From contig BFEA01000529.1 of assembly GCA_003427395.1 (NCBI GenBank), forward strand, positions 336,232 through 385,602: 49,371 nucleotides of DNA. The letters run 5' to 3'. The notes under the pieces are model-generated. The model did not search any database. It was not told where the DNA came from and saw only the letters and a program-made list of their open reading frames with translations. The stretch is from Chara braunii (lineage: Eukaryota; Streptophyta; Charophyceae; Charales; Characeae). A program made the translations under genes and the position numbers. How positions within the stretch are numbered: the stretch's first letter is position 1; each line of letters opens with the position of its first letter. Positions 1-10,497 of the stretch are shown piece after piece.

Positions 1-28
1 GCGACCTACTTACCACTGGCTATCGTGC

Positions 29-112
29 AGGTCACGGGTTCAACTCCAGGGAACTGTGCAGATACTGTACACAGGTAAGCTGAGGTCAAGGGATCGACCC
101 CTGGGATCTGCA
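29..112 (+). other. Two tRNA T-arm-like segments in tandem
   Basis: Two segments 54 bases apart both start AGGTCA and run into a B-box-like core: GGTTCAACTCC at 37-47, and a more diverged GGATCGACCCC at about 91-101. AGGTC followed by a GGG-TTCRA-type loop resembles the variable loop and T-arm of a tRNA. The stems are mispaired and I see no acceptor or anticodon arm, so this is not a working tRNA gene. It could be debris of a tRNA-derived SINE or a chance B-box match. Confidence 0.25.
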
Positions 113-213
113 TCGGCTACTGCCAAAGGTGAAAACTGTTTCACACTAAAGGACGGGAAACAAAAAAAAATGCAGACGAAAGATGTCACTGGTAAGTGTT
201 TTGAGAAAGGCCT

Positions 214-227
214 TGTTGCCCACACTT
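214..227. repeat. Left target-site duplication of LINE-A
   Basis: TGTTGCCCACACTT lies directly against the poly(T) run and recurs exactly at 10400-10413. A 14-base exact repeat abutting the tail of a minus-strand retroelement is what target-primed reverse transcription leaves. The last two T could belong to the tail, so the certain part is 12 bases. Confidence 0.6.
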
Positions 228-245
228 TTTTTTTTTTTTTTTTTT
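226..245 (-). other. Poly(A) tail of LINE-A (poly(T) on the plus strand)
   Basis: About 20 T on the plus strand, read as a poly(A) tail on the minus strand. It is placed as expected for the 3' end of the minus-strand LINE whose coding remnants start near position 900. Confidence 0.6.
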
Positions 246-899
246 CAATACAAATACAAGATTCATTATAAATGTAGCATCGAGGCCGGGGACCTCACAA
301 TTCAGCCCGGGATACTGACAGCATCAGCCAGCTTTGCTTACAGGCAAATGCCTGCGGAAAGTCCACAACTACTAACTTTCCAGATTTCTACCAGCAGCAC
401 TAGCTAGCGCCTCAATTTGAACCTTTTCCAAAGGCTGAAAAGATGATAATACTATTTGCTACCGATAGTCGAGCAACACAATCCTGTCTGCTTGGTGTCC
501 CGCAGCCTACAGCTCACTGGGCTGTAAAAAGAGTATTCTCACAGGTTCTGCCCTTCTACTGTTCTGAATTTAACAACATTTAGTAGACGAAACAATGCAC
601 TCCAACAGGCCATAAATAGACTCGATAGCTTTCCACCCTGATTTACCCTGGGACTAATACGGCCCAGTGGGGTAAATCTCTACCTAATGACACTCACCTA
701 ATGACCCACCGCGGCCCTAGATGGGACCGAGTGTCCCTGGTCCCCAACAGGTGTACCGCTTTCAATCTGACCACTGGCTATCCTACTTGAACCCAGAGGA
801 CGGAGTCCAAACCTACTGACACTCTCGTAACGGCCCATTGCGACTCTAGAAGTAACAGAGTGTCCTGGTTAGCCTCCCAAACTTCCTAGAAGTGCACTG
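246..899 (-). other. LINE-A 3' untranslated region
   Basis: No coding region or known RNA is visible. It lies between the end of the ORF2 remnant and the poly(A) tail, so it is assigned to the LINE-A 3' untranslated region by position. The two-hairpin tail of LINE-B and LINE-C is not recognisable here, so LINE-A belongs to another subfamily. ACCACTGGCTATC at 770-782 repeats 12-24 exactly. Confidence 0.5.
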
Positions 900-1990
900 C
901 TAACAGGTACCCTGGTTGTCTACCTGCTCTACCCAATGCGAGAGAACCAGACCCTTCTCCGGGTGAATGCCTGCCAGCTGATGATTCTTTGCCCAGGTAT
1001 GAAGAAACCATCGGAGTTGCCTGCTGTTTCCCCTCCCTGACTTGGCTGACCTTCTCCAGTCCACCCAGATTGCCTGTTTGAGACCCTGTTTGATGTGCCT
1101 CTTGGTTTCCATGTCGGAAAANGGTTTCTGCTGGAATCTCGCTCTGTTTCTTTCCATCCAGATCACCTCACAGATCAGGCCTCTCACCACATTCGCAATG
1201 TAACCCCAACCTCTGCGACCGTTCAATGTGGAGGGAAGGAAGCCCAACAGTACCCAGAGCTCATTCCATCCCACACCCTGACCTCCGAACTTCCCCCAGT
1301 GGTATTCCCACCATTTCCAGACCTGCTTCGAGGCTGGACACTCCCACCATAGATGCCTCGTGGATTCGAACGAGCAGCTGCACCTGGGGCAACCCAAGTC
1401 TACCTGCATGCCCCTACTGATCAGCCAAACCGCTGAGGGTGTTACTAGGAGAGACAAGCCACAGAATGCTTACTTGCTTGCCATTAGGTAGCCTGGTCAG
1501 ATTCTTCCATAGATCCCCGAAGTCCTGTTCCGTCCCTTCGAGTTCCCCCTGCATCACCGCTTGCCACCTGGATACTGCCACTTTTGCTGGTGATTTCAGG
1601 GGCTTGGAGGCGATTTGATAACCAAGAGCGACTGTGTATTCTTGCAAGCTGGCCTCTTTTCCTCCTGTTGCGTTGGCTGACCAGCTCCAGGCAAGAGGGT
1701 CGAACCGCAAGCTTCTCAGCGGTGCCTTGCCCACCCAAGACAGGCGCTTTACTCTCGATCCCTTGGTGCAGACTTCCACAACTCTTACCTGGCTTGGGTT
1801 ATCCCACGTTGTGGCTGTCGTTCCTTCCACGAAAGACGGCAAGTTCAGTGGGCCGACGTTCCTCCACCTTTCTACTCTCCTGAAGCCGCTGGGCAGGATT
1901 TCCAATACCTTCCAGAGAATATCTCCTCTGGGTTCCGTATCTGAGACATCGTGCTTGTGGGATCGATACCATCCGGACCAAGGATATCTA
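900..1990 (-). pseudogene. LINE-A ORF2 C-terminal part with zinc-binding domain
   Basis: This is the end of the LINE ORF2 polyprotein. After the reverse transcriptase frame stops at 1872, the reading moves to a second frame (about 1990-1414), which carries the FDPLAWSW segment. It then moves to a third (1457-900), which holds the reverse-transcriptase zinc-binding (zf-RVT) signature: CPRC, then H and a WEC, then VWKWW. The family uses this region for nucleic-acid binding during target-primed reverse transcription. One ambiguous base lies at 1122. LINE-B and LINE-C carry the same domain. The two frame changes are decay. Confidence 0.8.
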
Positions 1991-4397
1991 GCCACTCCAG
2001 GGGTATGGCCTCTATGAGTCGATGCCAGTGCTCTTCCGTTCGCTGCAGGCCTCTTAACTTCAGCTTGAGCTCCCTGAGTGGGATCCATCCTCGTAGTGGC
2101 AAGGACCAAATGTCCTCCATTTTCACCACTCCTCTTCTCACCGTGGCTCGCCCAAACGTCCCAGGCTTGCCATCTGCGAGGAAGGGGGTATGAGAGCTGT
2201 CCACCACAACTGGATTTTCGAATAGAAGCTGATTTAGCACTTCTTCCTTCGTGGTGGGGGTGGACTGGGAGTTCGGCGACATTCTTTTCCAGGCTCTTCT
2301 GATAGGTTCCCAGAATCCAGAACAGAGTCTCTTCTTTCTAAAGGATGGCATGAAGAAACAGGCCCAGACATCTTTCGGGCGGCTCAGCTTCCATTCCCCC
2401 ATTAGAATTCGCTCCGCTAGAGCCACCCAATGTTCCGACTCGCCCAGACCAGCGGCTTTCTTTACCCAGATCAACAACTGAGCTTGGTTCTTCCTTGTCG
2501 GTTCCACCAGACCCAGACCCCCTTTCTCCCTCGGGAAGGACAAGGTGTCGAGTGCCACTTTGGAGATGAATGACTCAGTGCTCTGGGCCCTGGGTTTCCA
2601 GAGAAAACGTGCCACCAATTTCCTAATAGCCCTTGCCATGCCGTCTGCCAATTCAATCACCGTGGTAACAAACCAGAGAATGGAGAACAGAGCCGCGTTG
2701 GCCACCAGTGCTCTGCCTATCAATGATAGGTGCCATGCTGAACCCCATATCCTTAGTCTAGCTGCAATCCGCTGCTGAAGGAGTAGGCCTTGCGACGAAG
2801 CTTCGATCTGCAGACTTATCAGCATTCCCAGGAATCGTTCCTCCTCTCCCTTCGCCACTCTCTTCATGCCCCATTCCACCTTGAGTTCGAACTGCGCCGG
2901 GAGGAGGTAGGTTGACTTGCACCAATTCACTGATGCCTCTGATAACGTGGAGTATTCACACAATACACTGTTCATTGCTGTCAGAGCTGGCTCAGAATTT
3001 TCGCAGACTGCGAAGAGATCATCAGCCAGCACCTTCACCTTACATTCGTTGCCCGTGTGTAGCTGCAGACCACGAATAATCGGGAGGGAGCGAATCTTAT
3101 TCAGCAGCACCTCCAGCTGGAGCACGAAGATTAGGGGTGCCAGTGGGCATCCCTGTCTGAGAGACCTTGTAAGAGGAAACGGCTCCGACAAGTGACCATT
3201 GATCATGACTGAGGCTGTGGAGAACGTGTATAGTGTGATGACCCATGCGCAGAACCCTTCCCCGAATCCTAGCCAACGCAGCGTAGTGAGCATGAAGGTC
3301 CAGCCTACTTTATCATACGCCTTCTCCAAATCAAGGAGAAGAACAGCGTAATCCAGGTTCTCTTGTTGGACCACTTCAAGAGTTTCAATGGCCGTTACTA
3401 TGTTGTTAAAGATCGAGCGACCCTGCACGAACGCACCTTGGTCATAGGCCACTAGGTCAGGCAGGTATCTTGCCAGCCTTCTGGCCAATGACTTGGCCAG
3501 AATTTTGTAAGATACATTTAGCAGCGATATAGGCCTTCAGTTTCGCACTTCGGCCTTGTCGCCCTTCTTGAACAGGACCGCGATAACGCCGTGTGTCGTG
3601 CCCTTCCCTCGTTTACCACCAACCAGGACCCCGTTATAAAGTTCTACCAACAGCGGCCCAAATACAGACCAGTTTGCAGCATAGAACTCGACAGTGAGGC
3701 CATCAACCCCCGGGGATTTACCCTTCGCCATGGACTTGACCGTTTGAGAGATCTCCTCCAAGGTGAGCGGGCGATCCAGGTCCAGTCTTCCGCCAGCGTG
3801 CAATCTAACTGTTGTCTACTCCCACATGTCCGACGATAGTGAAAGATCTGTGTCTACGCTGTCTTGAGGCCGCCTCGATGTCAAAATGTCCGAATAGTAT
3901 AGTCTTGCGTACTGCAGCATACCCGTCGAAGAACACGCTGCCGGGGCTGATGCGTTGAAGGGGTGCCGTAGTTCCACCATCTGCTGCTGCGCCCTCCGCG
4001 GCTGCAACTTTTGAAATGTCTCCTTCGTCATTCTGTCGTGTGTTTCCACTCCCTTTATCTGCAAAATTTCCACCCATCTTTTCTCCCTCTCCTCCTGCAA
4101 ATTGTTCCACTCAGACATCCTCTTTTCTCTTTCAGCTGCCCAGACCATGACCGAGATTGAGTGTCTCTCCATCCGGTCCTCTGCCTCCTCTATTCTCCTC
4201 ATACACTCTGCTTCTCTTATGTTTCTTGCCCTGGCCAAGATCCTCGAGCACACGTCCAGCACACCGGAGGTTATAGCAATTCCTCCATCCAGCCACTCCG
4301 CTGTTGTCTCGAATAAAGGTCTCGCCCCCTCCCATCTGGTCATGTGTTCTGAGACCCATTCACCAATGCCTGGTACCTCAAGCACCTGGCTGTTCAA
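1872..4397 (-). pseudogene. LINE-A ORF2 linker and reverse transcriptase
   Basis: The reverse transcriptase makes cDNA from element RNA at the nicked target. The segment from 4397 to 3816 is a charged, probably helical linker between the nuclease and RT. A stop at 3816-3818 is followed in the same frame by the RT start (GKSPGVDGL). A TGA at 3537-3539 replaces the Trp of the usual N-W-RPISLLN motif. From 3488 the frame is open for 538 codons, covering motif A (LLLDLEKAYDKVGW), motif B (RQGCPLAPLIF) and the catalytic LADDL. It then runs out at 1872 through a frameshift. The catalytic residues are intact but the frame is not. Confidence 0.92.
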
Positions 4398-5169
4398 GCT
4401 GAAAAAACCTTTTACCTCGCTCTGTATCAGCGGACAGACTGATGTCTACCACAACCGGTTTGTGGTCTGACATGGGGTGACAGGTTGGGCGGACCGCTGT
4501 AACCTTCTCCATTGAGAACTCGCTCAGCAGAAAATAGTCTAACCGTCTCTTGGTTATGGCCTGCCTGTCTCTGAACAGATTGGAGAACCAAGCGTAACCA
4601 GGGTCATCCGGGTTTGACACTGGGAAGGGGTCTGCAAGCGAAAATTCCGCGCAAATGTCCAGCAAGGCTTGCACGTCTCCTCTGCCTGCGCACGCTGCGC
4701 CTGGACGTAGAGCTTCATCAAGCGCAACATTCTAATCTCCTGCTAGAACCAACCTGTCTGCCCTCGGGATAATTGCTCTCAATCTCAAAAAGAACTTACC
4801 CCTCTCTCTCCAGTTAGTTGGCGCGTAGACGATCATTAACACCCATTCCTCTCCCCCTATCACAATCTTCATCCAAGCCCAACGACCCCATAGATCCGGC
4901 TCTGCGTCTACCACCTGCGCTTGCAAGTCGCTGTGGATAAGGATACCCACTCCACCTCTGGTCCCTTGGGCAGGGGACCAGATTTGAGGGCCATCCCATC
5001 ACCCTGCGAAATCCCTCAGTTTAACCTTACTCAGTTTGGTTTCCTGTAGCATCACGCACTCAACCCTTCGCTCGTGCACCCAAGATCTCAACCTCCTTCG
5101 CTTCATTCGGCCATTGGTGTCCCCTAGGCACCTCACATTCCATGTTGCTAATCTAAGCTTGTTCATCAT
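4378..5169 (-). pseudogene. LINE-A ORF2 APE-type endonuclease
   Basis: This is the start of ORF2 and nicks target DNA. Two ATG codons at 5169 and 5166 open the frame, which gives LATWNVRCLG and then MLQETK, the standard beginning of the APE endonuclease fold. A TGA at 4999-5001 interrupts it. The frame resumes with VGILIHS, VYAPTNWRERGKFF and LAGD. A TAG at 4732-4734 sits where GD-W/F-N should have its aromatic residue. The last part, from 4674, carries RRLDYFLLS and the catalytic SDHKPV. The ORF2 start overlaps the end of the upstream ORF1 region by 17 bases. Confidence 0.9.
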
Positions 5170-6418
5170 CCTTGCAGGATTCGTCCGCCTTTGATTGGAT
5201 GCTGGAGGATGACCGTTGTGCTGTCAATTGGTGCTGGTCCGCTGTGTTCATCTTGCTGTTCATCTTGTTGCTCGACTTCGACTGCGATTTCGAGTGCTTG
5301 CAAGAGCTACCTCTTGAGGAGCTAGCTCTTGAGATGGACTTCCAATCCTCCGACAGGCTCTGCGACAGAAAATCAGAATGCAGGTTCTCCTCAAGTAGCA
5401 GTTTCTTGTTGACATTCAGCAGGACCAATGATGAGATGCCCGGCAGGACCTTGATAGCTTCGAGCTCCTACATGTTTCGCTCGGGTACCAGGTCCATGTG
5501 GATCCATCGGACCCCAGATTGCGCCAGGAGACCGGCTGTTTCTGGAGGGATCCAGGCATCCAAGATGGGAAAGTACATCTTGGTATAGCCCTGGACCGAC
5601 TCACAGATAACAGGTACCATTGATGAGTGGGGAATCAGCTTAAATGGAACGTGTTCGCCGTACAACACTTTTGTTGTGTCCATGATCAATGCTGGAGTGG
5701 GCGAGCAGTCTACCACTTGGGAAGGAATCTTCGAAGCCCCGTCCTCGTCCGTCAAGGCTAGCAGGAAAACTCGGTCTTCTGCCTTGGTGCAGAGAAGCGG
5801 AACCAAACATCTTTGAACTGTCTCCATCTGATTTCTCTCCAGCGTCACCGGGCCCCTATTGCCTGCCTGCGCGTTTTTGTGTCCTGCAACCTTTGCTGCA
5901 CCTGACTGTGCAGAGCTTTCGAGTGATGAGGAGGAAGCAGATTTATGTAAAGCCCCATATTCTGCCTCACAGCATTCACTGCCCCACCTGACTTTGGATC
6001 TAGAGGATACCGAAGATTTTGACAATTCTTCAGCAATCATACGGTAAGCTTCCGGACGTGCACCTGTGTCCCAGGGCCCAAAGCCTCCTTCCTGTCCTTT
6101 CGGAGTTGTTGACTGGTTCTGCCTCCAGGATGGAGTGAGATCCCCCCTGCTTCTTCTCGAGCCCTCCTTCCAGGTATCCCACCTCCTGCCACTCGTCCTC
6201 TGAGTGCGACTGTTTCCGCCGCTCCTTTCTTCCCACCTCGAAAACTCTAGTGTGGCGTTACCACGATCGACGAATCTTCTCCAGTCATAGTTGTCGTTCA
6301 GGTATCTGGCTTGAGGATGGTCAATCTGGTAGCTCTAAGGAGGTTGGAGATGTTCCCTGAACTGGTGTTGGTACTCCATGCTTGACAGTCCCACTGGTTG
6401 CTGTCCATGCCACGACAT
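5153..6418 (-). pseudogene. LINE-A ORF1 C-terminal domain (unrecognised, conserved)
   Basis: One frame runs for 422 codons from an ATG at 6418 to TAG at 5153-5155, broken by TAGs at 6335-6337 and 5468-5470. I do not recognise a named domain. The last 200 codons align loosely with the same region of LINE-B and LINE-C: a short beta-like segment with VPLLCTK, a middle segment with GYTKMYFPILDAWIPP, then VRWIHMDL and a hydrophobic end (LVLLNVNKKLL). It sits between the zinc-knuckle region and the endonuclease. It may be the C-terminal part of ORF1 or a separate ORF. Its stop lies inside the start of ORF2. Confidence 0.65.
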
Positions 6419-6504
6419 GTGCGTTGGAGTCTCTATTAACAATCCGTCTAGGTGGCTGTTAGCGAGACTGTCTCTTTATGCCTGGCTTCCTGGCCAGTCC
6501 CTCC

Positions 6505-7052
6505 TTAGGTAAGGGGGGGGGGTAGGGGCAGGCCCATGTTGATGATTTGCTCCTCCTCCCAACCTCTGGCTTCTCTGTGGATATCTCCCCCTTGCCATTG
6601 GGCGCTACCTTGGACATTGCCCTGATTGTTCCCTGGAACCCCAGGCCAATGCCTGCTGCTCGACGGACCTGCCCATTGATTGTTGCCTCCTGTGTCTCTT
6701 CCTACATCTCTTGGTAGGGGCAGCTGGCTGAGCTGGGTTCGGCTATGGCATGTCCCGTTCGCCTCGAACTGCTGTAGATGCCCCGATGGCTGGGGTCCAG
6801 TGGGGCCTTGACTCCTGACTGCGCCGATGGGCGGTTGCTGCGACCTTGGCTGCTCCCTGCTGCCTTCAACTTGTACTTGCGCAGCTCGTTGCTGATCCTG
6901 CAGATGCTGTCTGAACCTCAACTTGTGACCTCCCGGTCTCTCCCCATTTCCCCCACGGCCGTCCATTTTGGTCTTGGACTTCGGGCAGTTGTCTTCAGTG
7001 TGAGAGTACCACCTGCATCTCCGACACCAGTCCGCGTATGGTGTCCCAATTT
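6505..7052 (-). pseudogene. LINE-A ORF1 zinc knuckle and Q/P/G-rich tail
   Basis: Just downstream of the ORF1 N-terminal frame a second frame gives WCRRCRWYSHTEDNCP, a C-X2-C-X4-H-X4-C zinc knuckle typical of retroelement nucleocapsids. A hydrophilic stretch rich in Gln, Pro, Gly and Arg follows to TAA at 6505-6507. ORF1 proteins of this type coat element RNA. A one-base change near 7055-7065 separates it from the N-terminal part. A run of ten G at about 6512-6521 lies near its end and is a likely site of the next frame change. Confidence 0.8.
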
Positions 7053-7721
7053 CTACCTTCCAACTCTCTCCCTTGGCGATTGGATGGTGAGATCGTCTTC
7101 TATTCTCGTTCTTGAGTCTGGAGGCATTTCGAACTTGACATTCATTAACTTAGGCCTATCTCGGTCGTACTCCGGAGACTGCATCGACGAGTAGCCGCCG
7201 AAGATGGCTTCCACTGCGCTTCCTAAGTAAAAGTAAGCTTCTAGGGGCACCCTCAGAGCCATGATCCAAAACTTGGATCCGGCTTCCTGAATTCTGACTT
7301 CTTGCAACTCCTGTTTCGACAGCCATGGCCTGAAGAGGACTGTGTAGATCTTCCCCTCCTCCAGCTTGATCGACATTTCTTTCTGTTGGATTAGCCACTC
7401 TGCGATTTCTTTAGCTTTGGCCACATAAGAGGCAACATTCGGGCCTTCGAATTTGACTCTACCCCGTCTTGCTTCGGGTTGAAATAACTTCTTCGCCGTC
7501 CAGCCGTCCTCATATGCCCTGATCAGGTCTTCTTTGACGGCTCTTGAAAGCGAACGAGCATCCCCCTGGAATACTACAATTACTGACCTTTCTTTTAGCC
7601 ACTGCTCCTTTACCACCGCCACTTCTTCGTTTACTACGAATCTCTTCCCTCCTTCATCCTCCACCACTTTCCCTAGCCGAATGCCCTTTGGGCACACTCC
7701 CTCGTCGTAACATTTACTCAC
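7053..7721 (-). pseudogene. LINE-A ORF1 N-terminal RNA-binding region
   Basis: A 222-codon frame from ATG at 7721. The layout, with a basic/aromatic core, a WIMALRVPLEAYF segment, a DRPKLMNV strand and an EDDL turn leading into a zinc knuckle, resembles the DUF4283-plus-CCHC ORF1 proteins of plant LINEs. LINE-B and LINE-C show the same order (WVDLRHNPV, then a DDI turn, then the knuckle). It stops at 7053 because of a small frameshift directly before the zinc knuckle. The assignment rests on pattern and gene order, not on a profile search. Confidence 0.75.
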
Positions 7722-8784
7722 CGACTCACTTAGTTCACTGTGTTGTCTTGCCCTGCCTGCTCCGGAACTGCACTATGTGCACCTCCTCTTGCCTGTGCTG
7801 CCATTGAGAGGCGCTGTGAGCACGAGACCCTTTCACCTTGTCTTGTTTTCGGAGGTCCGGCTGCAACTGTAGATCAGTCAGCTAAAACAATCTAATCATT
7901 CTTACCCGTGTTTAATTTTTTCTGCATTGGCGAAGGTACCTACCTTCTGCTTTCAGTCTATCCGCTACCTCATTGCCTTGCACCTGACGAAGTCGCCGAG
8001 ACTGTTCCCTGTGGGAGCCGGAGGGGGCCGGGGGAATCCGGCCCGGAACCTTCTCAGGAACTACAGAGAGGGTGATTGATAGAAGAATATGGCTCTGAGC
8101 CTTCTCTGAATCCTCACCACTTACTCGGCACCCTTTCTGAACCCCTCTCCATCTACTCGAAACCTTCTTGTATCCGGTAAAACCGGGAGGATCCGGGGAA
8201 GATCCGGTTTGGAGCCCTTCACTGCATCCCACTCCACTGCCTTGTGCGTTAATCAGACAGCTCGGGATTTATACTCCTACTCCGTAGCGGCTTACCTACT
8301 GAGTGACCGTGATAACTCGCGGGAGTTACTCGTGTGAAACGCCCAACCATCCTCTGCACAACACAATTCTACTACCACCAGTAACCGTATATCCACGTTC
8401 TCTTTCAGTATGTATCACGAGATCCACCCTTTTCTTCCTTGTATCTTCCTGATGTCACTCTCTCCTTGTCACCCACGGCTCTGCTCCCAGTCTGCTTTCT
8501 GCACCTGTACCCGAGATACTGGCTTGCTCTAGACCTGACGGATGAAGCTACCAGCAGCAGCCGTATGTCTTCAACGAGTTCCTTTGACCGGTACCAGAGT
8601 AGCGGACACCGCCCTCCTCCGTTCGGTATGTATCTTAGTATCTCCCCTCCGGTAGGTATAAATTGGCAGATTCTTGTCCAGTGCAGCTGGCAGATTCATC
8701 TACCCTTATCCTAACCCTGGCCAAGCCTCCGTCCCAACCGACCAAGTCCCCGAAAGTAGGCAAAGCCTGACATAGCCGGACTCC
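7722..8784 (-). other. LINE-A 5' untranslated region, proximal part
   Basis: No convincing gene. Between about 7990 and 8230 there are imperfect repeated GC-rich segments built around AATCCGG/GATCCGG, CCTTCTC and CGGAGGGGGC-like words. It is assigned to the LINE-A leader only because it lies between ORF1 and the inferred 5' end. Confidence 0.4.
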
Positions 8785-9175
8785 ACGACTAAGTTCACGT
8801 AGCACGAATCACTAAGCATCAAGTTCATGTAGCACTTAGGAGAGAGATGACAGAGGAGATAGAGAGAGGACTGAGAGCACGTAGTACGCAGCTCCAAGCG
8901 AGTTGCACCAATTCACGTAACACCAGTTCATGGTTCAGGAAGCTCGTAGCACGTTGCACGAAGCACATTGCCCCTAGCACTTAGCACCAACGCACATAGC
9001 TCAAAATCACGTAGATTCACGGTCCACGAAGGACGTACCATGTTGCACGTAGTACGTAGCCCCAACGCCTGAAGCACCAATTCACGTAGCACCAATTCTC
9101 ATAGCAACAATTCACAGTTCACGAAGCACGTTACATAGAGCCATAGGGCACTGCACCAGAACTCGAAGCACGAAC
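8785..9175. repeat. Degenerate minisatellite built on CACGTAGCAC
   Basis: About 390 bases repeat a loose unit resembling (CAATT)CACGTAGCAC, with variants such as TTCACGTAGCACC, CACGAAGCAC and CATAGCACTTAG at irregular 10-25 base spacing. More than 15 recognisable copies are present and some are identical over 12 bases or more. There is no open frame of note. Confidence 0.75.
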
Positions 9176-9190
9176 CACATGGCACATAGC

Positions 9191-9192
<2 letters not shown>

Positions 9193-9279
<87 letters not shown>
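9193..9279. repeat. (GA)n microsatellite, 87 bases
   Basis: An uninterrupted GA dinucleotide run (CT on the LINE-A sense strand). The apparent serine/leucine or arginine/glutamate frames through it are products of the repeat. Confidence 0.98.
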
Positions 9280-9280
<1 letters not shown>

Positions 9281-10254
9281 ACTACTGTAGGGCTGGATCG
9301 TGTACCCCAAGCCGTGAGGGACAGTACTGAAATGGCATGCACCGGACTTGAAATACCCGGAGTCCCCCACAGCGTGCTTCACCAAAGCGTGCATTTACTC
9401 CTTTAAGCCAACGGCGCAGTTCCCAGTCTGCTCTCATTGGCGTGCTCTGAAAACAAAGTATCCGGTAATAGATACAGGAACCGACCCGGTAGACCAGTGG
9501 AAAACTGAGGCCTAAAAAGGCTTCTTTTCCCTCTCAAACGAACTAGGATAGCACCGACGGTGAGATGCAGACGCCGATGCACGCCTAGACCGAGTGGAAG
9601 GGAACCTGATGAGTCGCAGATTTACCCCAATATCATTTGCATTGTAACGGTCGATAAACTAACTTTCAGTAAATCCGCCCGGCTCAAATCTGGTGAAAAA
9701 CTACTCGCTTAGGGTTCTCCGATCTTGCCTCTCATCCTAGAGTTACCTTGAGGAAGAACCGAGTTGAACGAGTTGAGGTGGAGATGGATACACCATGTTA
9801 GGTTTTCACTCTTTCGGTGGTAAATTACCGCAGCCGTCCTTCTTCACCCCCCTAGAATCTTAACCCGGCACTTACCTTCCTATGGATTTAGCGGTGACGA
9901 AGGCACGACGGTGACCTTAATTCTCGTATTCCGTGATGATTAGGTATACCACGTGATGGTACGATCTCATGGTACTCCCTGTCGCAAGTTACCACCGTAA
10001 ATACTCGTCTCGACAACGCGCTCCTACTCCGGAAGTTACCCGCATTGAGTCGAGCTCCGAGTAGTTCTTACTCCCATTGAAATTCTGGCCCTCGACACAG
10101 CGATGGACATGTAGCATTGTTACTTTAGAAGTTTTGTAACTACCATCACGCTATCCTGCCGAGTTAGGATTTGTTACTTCAGAACTTTGTAGCTACCTAC
10201 GCCTACGACTACCCTGATGCCATCCTGTGCACACGGGCATAGCCCTACCCACGT
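9280..10254. other. Non-coding stretch inside inferred LINE-A leader
   Basis: No gene, RNA or clear repeat seen. The base composition is unremarkable until the CpG-rich block that follows. Confidence 0.5.
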
Positions 10255-10395
10255 TGCATGTGCGTGCAAGGAGACTTTCGCGCTTCGTCTCGACGGCGAA
10301 GTTGGCGACAGGGAAGCGCCGCCAGCGCTAATCGCGTGCGGCGACGGAAAGACCGGAGCGCTACGCTACCCGCCCGGCGTTTCCGCTCCTTCATT
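10255..10395 (-). promoter_or_regulatory. CpG-rich block at the inferred LINE-A 5' end
   Basis: The segment is much richer in CG dinucleotides than its surroundings, with words such as CGCGCTTCGTCTCGACGGCG and GCGTGCGGCGACGG. It lies directly inside the right-hand 14-base repeat, where the 5' end of LINE-A is expected. LINEs use internal promoters in their 5' leader, so this is a candidate promoter region. That role is inferred from position and composition only. Confidence 0.35.
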
Positions 10396-10399
10396 CATC

Positions 10400-10413
10400 T
10401 GTTGCCCACACTT
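10400..10413. repeat. Right target-site duplication of LINE-A
   Basis: Exact copy of the 14 bases at 214-227. It is followed by unrelated sequence (GGTACAAGG), as expected if the site was a single sequence before insertion. Confidence 0.6.
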
Positions 10414-10424
10414 GGTACAAGGAT

Positions 10425-10497
10425 AACGCTTTTCTTTTCTTTTCTTTTCTTTTCTTTTCTTTTTTTCTTTTTTTTCTTTTTCTTTTTTTTAACGCTT
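10425..10497 (-). repeat. (TTTTC)n tract flanked by 7-base direct repeats
   Basis: About 59 bases of TTTTC repeats and T runs sit between two copies of AACGCTT (10425-10431 and 10491-10497). An A-rich tail with a short duplication is what a very short 5'-truncated minus-strand retroinsertion leaves. Slippage of an older poly(A) is the alternative. Confidence 0.6.

Larger units (their letters stand above)
226..10399 (-). mobile_element. LINE-A, decayed non-LTR retrotransposon
   Basis: Minus-strand LINE read from right to left: CpG-rich 5' end, long 5' untranslated region, ORF1 with a CCHC zinc knuckle, ORF2 with APE endonuclease, reverse transcriptase and C-terminal zinc-binding domain, 3' untranslated region and poly(A). 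The presence of the LINE is certain from the protein motifs. The outer bounds are inferred from the 14-base repeats at 214-227 and 10400-10413, which would make it about 10.2 kb. That is long for a LINE, because the inferred 5' untranslated region is 2.7 kb. All reading frames are broken by stops and frameshifts, so this copy cannot act on its own. Confidence 0.75.

Noticed and set aside
9112-9406. Long Ser/Leu or Arg/Glu reading frames
   Set aside because: They are translations of the (GA)n microsatellite.
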